Assembly (NCBI GenBank): GCA_000226015.1
Contig: JH153173.1
Coordinates: 52,115 to 116,114 of the forward strand
Direction of reading: 5' to 3'
Length of the DNA: 64,000 nucleotides
DNA from: Mnemiopsis leidyi
Lineage: Eukaryota; Ctenophora; Tentaculata; Lobata; Bolinopsidae
The position numbers and the translations under genes are program-made. Each line of letters starts with the position of its first letter. Positions within the stretch are counted from its first letter, which is position 1. The notes under the pieces were generated by a model that worked only from the letters and a program-made list of their open reading frames with translations, did no database searches and was not told the origin of the DNA. Positions 1-9,280 of this stretch are shown here, one piece after another.

Positions 1-325
1 CTTTCACGAGTTCCAGCTCGAAGTTCGGGATCAAATCAGGATTTGAGTTTATGTCTTCAACGGCTATTTCGGCCGCGATTCCTTGATTGAAAATGTCTAT
101 ATAAGTACACGCTGCTGGAATTTGAGGCAACAAAAGTCCAACTTTTATCTTTTTCTTGACGGTAGCTGACGGAGGCGGCACTTGTTTCGTGTTGTTGTTT
201 CTGCAGCTGTAGAGCTGTTTGTCTATTCTTTCGTCTATTCCCGGAAGATTCCAAGGACAGTATGGATCCCAAGTCCCCTCAGAAATTCTTATTATAGTAA
301 AAACGGCGAGGAAAAGAAGTATCAT
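1..325 (-). CDS. ANF-type ligand-binding receptor, signal peptide and first exon (partial)
   Basis: The minus strand is open from the ATG at 323-325 to the window edge (108 codons plus one base). An in-frame stop lies 17 codons upstream, so this is the first Met. The protein begins with a hydrophobic signal peptide (MILLFLAVFTIIRISEG), then a short Cys-containing stretch (DPYCPWN), a basic run (VKKKIKVGLLLPQ), and a segment ending EDINSNPDLIPNFELELV. That last pattern (GLLLPQ, then about 30 residues to 'A-x-E-D-I-N-x-N-P-D-L-x-P') is the start of the ANF/periplasmic-binding-like ligand domain of class C GPCRs (GABA-B or glutamate type) and receptor guanylyl cyclases. These are plasma-membrane receptors with a secreted Venus-flytrap domain. 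The output domain lies outside the window, so the subclass cannot be decided. It points away from AAMP (head to head). Seen: signal peptide and motif. Inferred: receptor identity. Confidence 0.75.
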   Translation of the reverse strand, partial: MILLFLAVFTIIRISEGTWDPYCPWNLPGIDERIDKQLYSCRNNNTKQVPPPSATVKKKIKVGLLLPQIPAACTYIDIFNQGIAAEIAVEDINSNPDLIPNFELELVK

Positions 326-906
326 GACATCAGTCGTGAGTTTTATCGTCACGTCTTCATTTTCTTACCGTACAAGTTCTTATTACGCTATGAGAAGGAA
401 TATTTAAAATTATGTTAGAACTTTGTAATTTTATAGATTAGCAGAAAGAGAAGCTCATTGACAATCGGGACACAGTTTGACTATAGGTTGTAAAATTGAC
501 GTTTAATATGATAAACGTACAAATCATAAAACAAGTGTTGGTGAGCAGAAAGCAGAAGGCTATAAGTATAACATAATAAAAGAAATTTGACACCGAGTTG
601 TAAAGTGTAAAGCGTGAGATCCAGCTGACCTTAATCACGATATAAACGGTGATAGGTATGCATGAAGTGGATTCTTCTAAATGCGGTTCAGATTTTCGTA
701 TAATTTCTCCGTACCTTATAATAGATAAGATTGGCTTAAATGGATCCTAATTTTATTTTTCTCTTTTCATGCCTGATTCATATGCTCGTTATTGGTTATA
801 GGAGATATTAATCAATGACGTATCCCAGGTTCGAATTAGTCAATATTCACAGTTTTATCTACAATTTGAAATACAATAACTGAATTTGACGCGCATAACC
901 CCTCAG
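326..906. other. Gap between the receptor start and the AAMP exon
   Basis: AT-rich sequence with no convincing coding exon on either strand. It contains the 5' flank of the minus-strand receptor and the intron end leading to the AAMP acceptor (AG at 905-906). I looked for the missing AAMP exons here and did not find them. Confidence 0.6.
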
Positions 907-1805
907 GAGAGGACACGTTCCAGCAGATAACGGGCCACAAGGACAGTGTTTCCCACGTCGGGTTCTCGACTAACGACAAATACTACTTCACCGCCGATCT
1001 CTCGGGTTACATCCAGCTGTTTGATCTCCAAGATAACAAGAAAATCTGGGAGTTTGAAGTGGGTGATGTTTTGTGGGTTATGTGGCACCCTGTTGTCCCC
1101 ATACTTTTGGCAGGGGCAGTGGATGGTGGTGTGTGGATGTGGAAAATACCGGCCTTTGAAACAAAGACCATTCAATTGTCGAACACTCCTCCCATAGATG
1201 CCAAATTTCTATCGACCAATCGACATCTAGCGGTGGGTTATCAGGACGGAACGATCAAAGTTATTGACTTAAAATCGGGAGAAGCGACAGTGTCAGTCGA
1301 CACGAAACAGGAAATCGCCAGTATCGGAGTTTCACGAGATGACAAGCTTATCATGGTGGGATCCCCTGAGTCCTCAGTGTGCCTGGTGGCAGTGCAGGCC
1401 GGTAAGGTGATAGCCACCCTGACTGAGCACCCTGCAGGTTACACCCCCGCTCAGAACACCCCGTCCGACTCCGTAGAACACATCGCCTTCCACCCCACCA
1501 GAACGGTAGCTGCCGTCTCCTACATCGACAACAAGGTGTGTTTGTGGGACACTGCCCTGCAGAGACTCAGGACAACTCTGTCCCACCCTGACGGGGTTGT
1601 TAAGAGTTGTTGGGCTGGAGACTCCGAACATCATCTCGTCACCTGCTGTCTGGACGGCATTGTCAGGGTTTGGGACGTGGATCAGACTGAAATCATTGCT
1701 CAGGTCACCGGACATCGTGATCAGCTTCTTGATATGAAAATTTCGGAGAATTTAGTGGTGACGGCTGACGATGCTGGGCTCGTTAAAGTTTTTAGGATTT
1801 CTTGA
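907..1805 (+). CDS. AAMP: AAMP, angio-associated migratory cell protein, WD40 repeats (3' terminal exon, partial)
   Basis: A single exon follows a splice acceptor ending at 906 and reads 298 codons to TGA at 1803-1805. It encodes successive WD40 blades, including GHKDSVSHVGFS, VGDVLWVMWHP, LAGAVDGGVWMWKIP, VGYQDGTIKVIDL, CCLDGIVRVWDVD and a C-terminal VTADDAGLVKVF. The order and spacing match AAMP, a cytosolic WD40 protein linked to cell migration and 60S ribosome-related functions in other eukaryotes. The family is normally about 430 residues, so about 130 N-terminal residues (the first blades) are missing and must lie in earlier exons. A polyadenylation signal AATAAA sits at 1917-1922. The upstream exons are not in 326-906, and the next gene to the left points the other way, so either the receptor is nested in an AAMP intron or the left side is rearranged. 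Confidence 0.93.
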
Positions 1806-2173
1806 TTTAGGCCGATCAGTTTGTGTTGTTTTAACTATTTATTGTGGTTTATTTTAACTGACAGATTTATATTGTCTCGTTTTATATTTTCTGGAATTGT
1901 CAAGTTCCTTGGGATGAATAAAAATCATTATCTGAAATACGAATATTAAAATCAATCTATTGAACGTTCAAAACATATATCGGTCATCGTAAAAATAGAA
2001 GCCGAATCTAAAATTGTTTATAACCCTTAGACAAACGTTAATAAAAGGTAAAATCTGCAAAACACACAAAAAATTATAAACCTTACTATAAACGTAAGAA
2101 GTTAAAACATAAAATCATGTCAAGCTGGATTTCTGCCTCCACGATGTCTAGTCAGAGCGAACTGAGTTGATGT
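1806..2173. other. Convergent 3' region of AAMP and the homeobox gene
   Basis: This holds the AAMP 3' UTR with AATAAA at 1917-1922, AT-rich spacer, and the 3' flank of the minus-strand homeobox gene. A 26-bp direct tandem duplication covers 2143-2168 and 2169-2194, so its second copy overlaps the homeobox stop codon. Confidence 0.6.
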
Positions 2174-2194
2174 CTAGTCAGAGCGAACTGAGTT
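2143..2194. repeat. 26-bp tandem duplication over the homeobox stop codon
   Basis: Two identical 26-bp units (2143-2168 and 2169-2194) containing GTCTAGTCAGAGCG. The second unit encodes the last residues (ending VRSD) and the TAG stop of the homeobox gene. The first lies in its 3' UTR, so the terminal peptide plus stop is repeated just past the real stop. Confidence 0.9.
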
Positions 2195-5100
2195 GATACC
2201 CTTCTTCTTCAGTCTGGCTCGCTTGTTCTGATACCAGAGAAGAACTGTGTGTACAGAGAGCCCTATATCCAGACTCAGCTGGACTCTCTCCGCTGTACTG
2301 ATGTAGTTCTTCTTCTTGAACGCTTCTTCCAGTTGCGCTTGTTGAGCGTCTGTGAAGGCTGTTCTCTTGCGGGGTTTGACCTAAGAGGATTGGATGGTGT
2401 TATGATGTTGTTAAATTTATCAGCTTTGTTGTTTTAGTTGGAACTCCGGTAAAATATGATTGACAGAAGAGAAAGAAGTTGAATTTCAACAGTTAAAAAC
2501 TTAAAAAAAGGCTCATTAAATGTTTTCAGTGCCATGTAGTTCTACTGTTTACAGAGCTACTTAAAACGTGTCACTACGAAGACTATACCTTGCCATGAGT
2601 AACGTAGACGAGAGACCCGTAAGGAGCTCCAGTTGTGTAGTAGCGGTGAGAAGTCTGGGGTGTTGGACTGCTCGGCATCTGTACAAGCGGCATCTGTACC
2701 TGCTGTGAAGATCAGGTGTTATAACTTTACATAGCTAATTAGATGTTTGATTTGCCGCCAATTAATATGCTGCTTATCGATCATGATGCTGGTGCATTCG
2801 AAATACTTTATACTCGATTTTATTGAAAAGCAAATGTTTAAAGTCAGGCTTATCAGATTCATGCAATGAGAGGACTACTTTCCATTTTCATCAATACCAA
2901 CGTGAAACTAAAATGGTCGACCCAATCAGTTTCATTAAGACAGTTAATCTGCGCTAGTGCCAACAAACCTGATTATTCCGGAAGTTAGGTTGAGCTGGGA
3001 TAGAGTTCCTCACAAAGTTCTGCGAGAGGTCGGGGAGAGAAGTGTTGTTGCACTGTTGAAGGAGGAAGGACGAGTAGTCAGTCTCCTCCGTCTGCCTTGG
3101 TCCGGATACACTCTGCTGGTAAGTCAGGTTCGGAATGTAGGGGGAGGTGTCCGGAAGTTAGTCAGTGTGCCTTGGGGCACTGTGGAGGGATACTGAGAGG
3201 TTGGAGGATGAAGGTTTTGAGAAAATCCTTGTGGTGATGAGGCTTGCTGGCAAGAAGTCAGGCTCTGATAGGCGGAGGTCTCTGGTCGCAAGGTTGGGGG
3301 AGAAGTTTGCTGGTATGAGACTGTATTGAAGTATGGTCCTGCCGACTGAGGAGGTGTAGTCTGATGTAGCTGGGGCGGTGTAGTCTGATGTAGCTGGGGC
3401 GGGTGCGAGTCTGATGTAGCTGGGGAGGTGTAGTCTGATGTAGCTGGAGNNNNNNNNNNNTAGCTGGGAGGTGTAGTCTGAGTGTAGCTGAGGAGGTGTA
3501 GTCTGATGTAGCTGGGAGGTGTGTCTGATGTAGCTGGGAGGTGTAGTCTGATGAAGCTGGGAGGTGTTGTCTGATGTAGCTGGGGAGGTGTTGTCTGATG
3601 TAGCTGGGGAGGTGTAGTCTGATGAAGCTGGGGAGGTGTTGTCTGATGTAGCTGGGGAGGTGAAGTCTGATGTAGCTGGGGAGGTGTCGTCTGATGTAGC
3701 TGCTGATATATTTGAGGAGGACTAGCTTGAGGAGAGGAGAGGGTTCCGGTTAAGTCTACTTGTGCTGGTCTGTAGGTGGTTTGGTCTGGAAAGTTGAAAA
3801 TGGAGGGGGAGGAGCAAGTCACTTGGCAGCTTGGCGAAGAGATAGGTATAGGACCCGGGCTGTTCGATGGAGTCTGAAATTTTTGAAACTGTTAGATTGA
3901 ACTTGAAGAATAAAGAGTTCACTGTTCAGCAGCATTCGTTTAGTACTTGATTGCATAATTTTGCCTTACTGCCGATCAATACACTATTAACAATAAAATT
4001 GACCTATTTGAGAAAAATAAGGGTTCAAAAAAACGTAAAAATGAAAAATCTGAGCAGATAAAGAGTTAAATTCAAACACTTACCATTGGAGTCGGAGGAA
4101 AGTGAAAGTACTGGATAGGAGTAGTCACACCGACTGCAGGTTGTTTTGCCGCCACTGGGGGCGTCTTCGGAGATGCTGGGAACACTGAGGGTAGACTGAG
4201 TTAGCATTAATATTTACTTGGATAAACTACTTTTGTAAAGACGTTAACAAGTTACTTGACAACATTCGAAGGAAGTTTGTAATCTACACGGATAGAGCAC
4301 GAAGGCCAAGACAGCTTGATACTGGGATCAAAAGCAAGTCTTATGTAAAGTCCACTGCTTGATTTACGAGTGATGTTAACCTGTGGGTTCAGAGAACTCA
4401 GCTGCTGTAGCGTATATTGGACGAAAGGCTATCGAATCAACACCATGAGCATGACCCAGTGAGATTGGTAACAAATGATAACTCATGGCTGAACACAAAA
4501 CAGGCTGGTTTGTTTGATACAGGTGAACTGATCGAATTGGAACGGAAAATGACTGTTCAGATCATGGTGCACTTTTAAGTAAACAGGCCGAGGCCAGAGA
4601 CCCGGACCTTCGTCATGGTGTTCTATTGTCCATCGTCACGAGTTACCGAGGAGCAAAGCAAACAACGTGAAATGCTACTCCGCATGTCACGTCCTGAGTG
4701 AAGATCACGTGACCATAGTGATGAGAAACCTGAAACCTGTGCTGTTTGAATCATGCTCGACTCGATCCTGTCGTGCTTCGTGACGTTCACTCGATCAAAG
4801 CTTCTAAAGTTTCAATTAACCCAAAATCGGTCGTATGTTTTAGAAAATGGATAACATTAACATCAAAGAATATGACATGATTCCAATCGTTGGTATGATT
4901 GGAAAGACACATTAGTCTGTTATTTTGGTTTAAATGTTTCAACTGGTGATTGCATCTGGTAGTGAGCTTAAGCTAACATTAACATTAACGAATGTAAAAT
5001 AACACTACTTGTTAAACATAAATCCGTCTGATTCTTTAAAGAATAAATTTGATATCTATAGTTTCTAGCAAAAGCCTTATTCCAAAGTGTATCTTTTTCA

Positions 5101-5249
5101 AATGGAAACTACCACTAACCTTGATTGGGAGTCTTGTTGTAAACATTCAGCCAGTTTAGAACGGAAGCCATATCCATCGAGACCATGTTAGGAAAGGGGA
5201 TCGGTCGTCCTTGAGGGAGTGAAAAGGAGGACGCTACTGCGGTAGTCAT
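2174..5249 (-). CDS. Divergent homeodomain transcription factor with Pro/Gln/Thr-rich repeat region (5 exons)
   Basis: Minus-strand exons: 5249-5120, 4184-4084, 3873-2969, 2702-2589, 2380-2174, with GT-AG junctions and matching phases. Translation starts MTTAVASSFSLPQG (an in-frame upstream Met is also open). It passes a Pro-rich linker (VTTPIQYFHFPPTPM) into a repeat region of PPQLHQTT units, then QTEETDYSSFLLQQ, and ends with the homeodomain in the last exon (RKRTAFTDAQQAQLEEAF... then LLWYQNKRARLKKK) and a seven-residue tail. Helix 3 has Trp48, Tyr49, Gln50, Asn51, Lys52 and Arg53. Asn51 and Gln50 are usual, but Tyr replaces the near-invariant Phe49. No other domain is visible and I cannot assign a homeobox class. 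Exon 3 needs a one-base correction in the G run at 3140-3144 to stay in frame, and contains an N gap at 3450-3460. A nuclear DNA-binding role is inferred from the family. Confidence 0.87.
3350..3715. repeat. 24-bp coding minisatellite in homeobox exon 3
   Basis: Tandem units of about 24 bp (plus strand GTAGCTGGGGAGGTGTAGTC type) encode PPQLHQTT on the minus strand. Several units carry 1-2 base indels, so the translation drifts to other frames (for example PSFIRLHLPATSD) and later returns. The array is interrupted by the N gap at 3450-3460, so copy number is uncertain. Confidence 0.9.
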
Positions 5250-8200
5250 TGTAACTGAGAAAGAACGAAATTGAAACTGTAACTGCCGTATTTTGTTGAC
5301 GTTTCTTTTTATACTTTTCTTGTTTGGAGGTGGAAAGTGCCCCTGCCTACTCCCCTTACTGATTACAGTCACTATGCAATGATTGGATCACCTGATGAGA
5401 GAAAGGCTCGTGCCCTAAACATCATCTGATCCGGCTAGCTTGAGATTCGTCATGTGACCACGACCTAGGAGGGTCCTATGTGTTGAGTCTCACGTCCCCC
5501 TGCTGGTAGAGGGGCGGGTACTCCGTGCTCCTGATTAGGTGGTGAGGTGCCTGGCTGCCGATTAGCTTGATTGAGTACTGTTTGTTTTTGTATAGTGTGT
5601 CGTCACAGATCACTACTCAATCAAGGCCAAGGCTGTTTGATTGTCTCTGACCGTGAGACTGTCTGGTCTGAGTAGCCCCTCCAGCCTTCACGACGTTAAC
5701 TTTCAAATTCAAATCGTCAGACATCGGCACATGGCAGGCTAAAGTTAAGAATCAAATCTTTTAGCTGAAAGATAGGCCTATGGGGTGGGATGGTGTTTTT
5801 ATACTTATAGTTGAAATCATAATGCGTGCAAATTTTGATTTTTTGTATTCATTCATAATTAATCATAATGGGCATGAGTAAATTATAAATTTTTGAGATG
5901 CTAAACTAGTTTGCTTTTAGATAAATCGACACTTACACAGTCAACTCCTAGATATGTTGCTACCAAAAGTGAAGATGACAACGCTTGTTAGGCTTTCCAA
6001 GTTGGATATTGCTACAACGTATTAGAGGGTGAGTTACTTTAACACGTATCGGTATTCTCTAAAATAGTAAAATACCAAGGTTGATTAAATTCAATATCTA
6101 CGAATATCGAATAATTTCTCATAAATGTCAATGAAGCATAGCCATATGAACTAGAATGTTTTTCAGTCGTCCGCCATACGATTCGAAATTTTTATTTGTA
6201 CTTGCGTGCAACTGTAAATTTCTCATCTGACCTCCACTTATTATTAAATGCACTTGGTCGTTCACTCCTTCTTGTAAATTGCGCCTATTTTATCTAATTG
6301 TAACAACCGTCAAACCAAGCTACCACGGCTAAAAATAATTTGTCAATAAATTCTTGATTTAGCTGAGATTTGGTAGTTAAAATTAGCAGTTCTCAGTTGC
6401 TAATTGAAAGATTTATTGGTTTAATTTCCAGGGCCGATAGAGCAATGACAAGATCAGGCAAACTCGGATGTTTCTCACCTGGCTGCCTTGTACAACAATT
6501 CTCACTCCCTTGCTATATAGCAGCTTGTAGTTACACAAGCTGCTGAACTCTCTGAGGTATGTCCTGAATTCCTGTTATACCGAACAGGTTTCTGTACATA
6601 ATGTGGTTAAATTTGGTTATTGCAAACTTTGTAAGAATTTCTCTTGAAGCAATCAAACGAAACAAATGGTTGGACAAAAGTAAGAATTAAAACATCATTT
6701 TATTGTTATAAGTAATAAAGTAAAAAATTATAATCACGCAAATCTCACTTACAGTTACACTACAAAGTAGCAATAAGTAAATAAATATTCGCACTAATTA
6801 CTTAACTCAAAGTCAAATTAACAGTAAGATTTAAAGTTTTGGACCTATGTGGAGATGTAGGCCTGCTTGATATTCTTCAAGGTGACTTCTGTGTGGCCAT
6901 TTGATCGTCCCATAACTTTACTTCACATAACTTCATATAAAACAACAACGACAAAAAAGTTTTAAATGAACGGTACGGCGTTGTCTTCAGTTCAAATTCC
7001 ATTATTTTACATATGTTTTGATCTATATCTCCTTTTCACTTTATAAATATAATGTAAAATAAACACTGTAACTGCTTTGTTCAGTTTGTTAATTTTTGTA
7101 ACATATAAATAACCATGAGTGACCATATTTGCTCATATGTGAATGTCCTTTTGCATATTGGGAATCTGAAATTGTTGACATTGGATTAGCGATTGACAAG
7201 GCTCCTGTACTTTGTTGTCTGACAGTTTTATATTGACAGTGGGACCCCGGTCCTTTTAAAACTACGAAGTAGCTCTAACTCACATGTAAGCTGTAGGACT
7301 CGTCAGAAAATCGGTGATCCCATTGACCACTTAAAGCTAAAAGATGTAGAGTTCAACATGTCCTGTTCCCTCCTCTTTCAATCCCGATCTTTAAATTTGC
7401 AGATTTAACGATAATCCTGGTACATAGTAACAATGAAAATTGTTTTCCACAGCCCATATATCTCACTAACGTGATCACAACAACTCCATTAAGTAAAATA
7501 GGTTCCTGTAACGAACGACGCCCGCCCAATCCGGCCACACCACCCTCTCACGTGATCGTTTTTTGTGCTCCTATCGCGCGGCTTTCCCCACTCACGTGCA
7601 ACTTTTCTCGTCCAATTCGAGGAGGAAACTTAGTCACGTGATGGCGTTAAGTGTACCACGTGACACGCTGATCACAGCCTGCCTGCTGGGTATGCATGCT
7701 CTGTGCCAAAGAGATTTAGTGATTTGTTACAATATGTTGCGCGACGATCAGTTTATCAGCCCTTTGCCTGGTGAGTGACTTAAAGACTTTGGGACTGTCC
7801 GGTAACTGACAAATTTTGCTGTCACATTTTGATATAACGCAGTGTACTCTTTTTAAATTGCAATAACCCTCATGTCATGTGCACCACGCTCATATACACT
7901 ACACAAAATATTACAAGCTAAATTAAAATTTAGGGGGGTCCTCTGCTCATGAACCAGCAAGGATTGGATACGTATAAGTCAAGACTTGCGTGACCCCTCC
8001 GCTCAATGTCCATTAAGAATGCTCGGTATGATGCCTTGGTACATTCACATGGCGAACTGATGTATATACAATCACTTTTTACTTCATCCTTCGGCGGGTT
8101 GTACTAAGTTTTTTCGCGATAACGTGTTTTTCAGATTTCTGTAATTCTTTGCAACATCAAGTTCATTGTTCACGAAGCTAAAACTTTAATTTTTCTCTTG

Positions 8201-8800
8201 CGAGATTTTTTCTTGTGCTCTTTTTCTAATAAATTTTGTCAACTGACAATCAATCATATTTAAACGAACTTTTTGACGGTGATCGAAACGTAAAATTCGT
8301 CCAATTTGACAGCAAAGAGTTTAAATCTGAGAAGTCGACAGTTTTTGAAAGATTTTCCCAATTTATATGCCACTTTTTCTTCGATCAGTTATCGGTCTTT
8401 TTATTCTAGTTCTACCCAATCCTAGATTTATATCTTGGTTCTTATAAGGTCATGGCTATTTTATGTGATCACATTTGATCAAACTTCAACACCCACGCAA
8501 AAGTTTTGACTATTGTAATCAACAAACCGTTTATTTTTTGATGGTGACAAATAGATATCAGTATGGGTGGCCTCTTCATAGGTAAATTATCCCACAACTG
8601 TTTCGAGTATTCAAGTTTGGTAGCTCATAAGATCGTTGGTTCTTGTTAAGTAAAATCATGTGGCCATATGTTTTTTAAATTAAACATTCTACTATATTTT
8701 CTATTTTTCTTTGTCTTTCTTATATGAATTTCAACCAAAAACTTCAACTAGCTAACGCGAAAATGGATTGATAAAATTCAAAATTCCGTTCAACACAACA
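5250..8800. other. Gene-poor region upstream of the homeobox gene
   Basis: No supported coding exon. It includes the 5' flank of the homeobox gene, a GC-richer patch at 5400-5720 with a weak inverted repeat (5569-5625), long AT-rich DNA, and a cluster of four CACGTG motifs at 7549-7662 (listed separately). Confidence 0.5.
7549..7662. promoter_or_regulatory. Cluster of four CACGTG E-boxes
   Basis: CACGTG occurs at 7549-7554, 7593-7598, 7635-7640 and 7657-7662, four sites in 114 bp. The surrounding DNA is more GC-rich than its neighbours. CACGTG is the core site of bHLH-zip factors (MYC/MAX, USF, MITF/TFE families). A promoter or enhancer role is inferred, and no adjacent first exon was identified. 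Confidence 0.4.
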
Positions 8801-9280
8801 ATATAAATAGTTTGGCAAGTGCATGATGCTGTCCTATTTATCAATACTTGGCTGTGGTTTACTGTAACTGTCAGAGCCTTGCATCACGGGTTACTCACAG
8901 ACAACTCTAGTCAGTACTTTCTTCTCCGATCGCCCCCTAATCCGATCTTTCTAAGTCGCTGTCTCAACCCCAGTAGTCATGCCCGGTAAAGCGCCGGACC
9001 GAAAACCTCCCTTTCTTTTCGATCTCCGTGTCGGGTTGAGGGGTGTAATGCACTTTTTCAAACCACGTCTGCTACTTCTAGTTACCGAGTAATTTTCTCG
9101 CGCGTCCCTGGCCGTCTTGTAAGGTCATTGATTTAATTGATTTGGTGATTTAAGCCGATTGTTATGCGACGGAGGTTACCGATTGGAGTTTCTTTCCATT
9201 TTCAAATTTCTCAACTGGTTGTTCGAACGTCGTCGAGCTTGTTTTTCCCTCAGAATAATGATGTGGTATTCCACAGGTAG
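8801..9280 (+). promoter_or_regulatory. Candidate promoter and leader upstream of Islet
   Basis: A TATA-like box (TATAAAT near 8802-8808) is followed by GC-richer sequence and a possible small exon ending in a GT donor at about 9279 (ATGATGTGGTATTCCACAG before GTAGGG). That exon would end in phase 1, the phase needed by the first LIM exon of Islet at 14399. Either this or the ATG at 13504 could start Islet. Only transcript data would decide. Confidence 0.25.

Noticed and set aside
3350-3715. CRISPR-like or satellite array
   Set aside because: The units are directly adjacent without unique spacers and are in the reading frame of a homeobox exon.
5569-5625. Inverted repeat CTTGATTGAGTA/CTACTCAATCAAG
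   Set aside because: Arms of about 13 bp with a long loop and no further element structure; could be chance.
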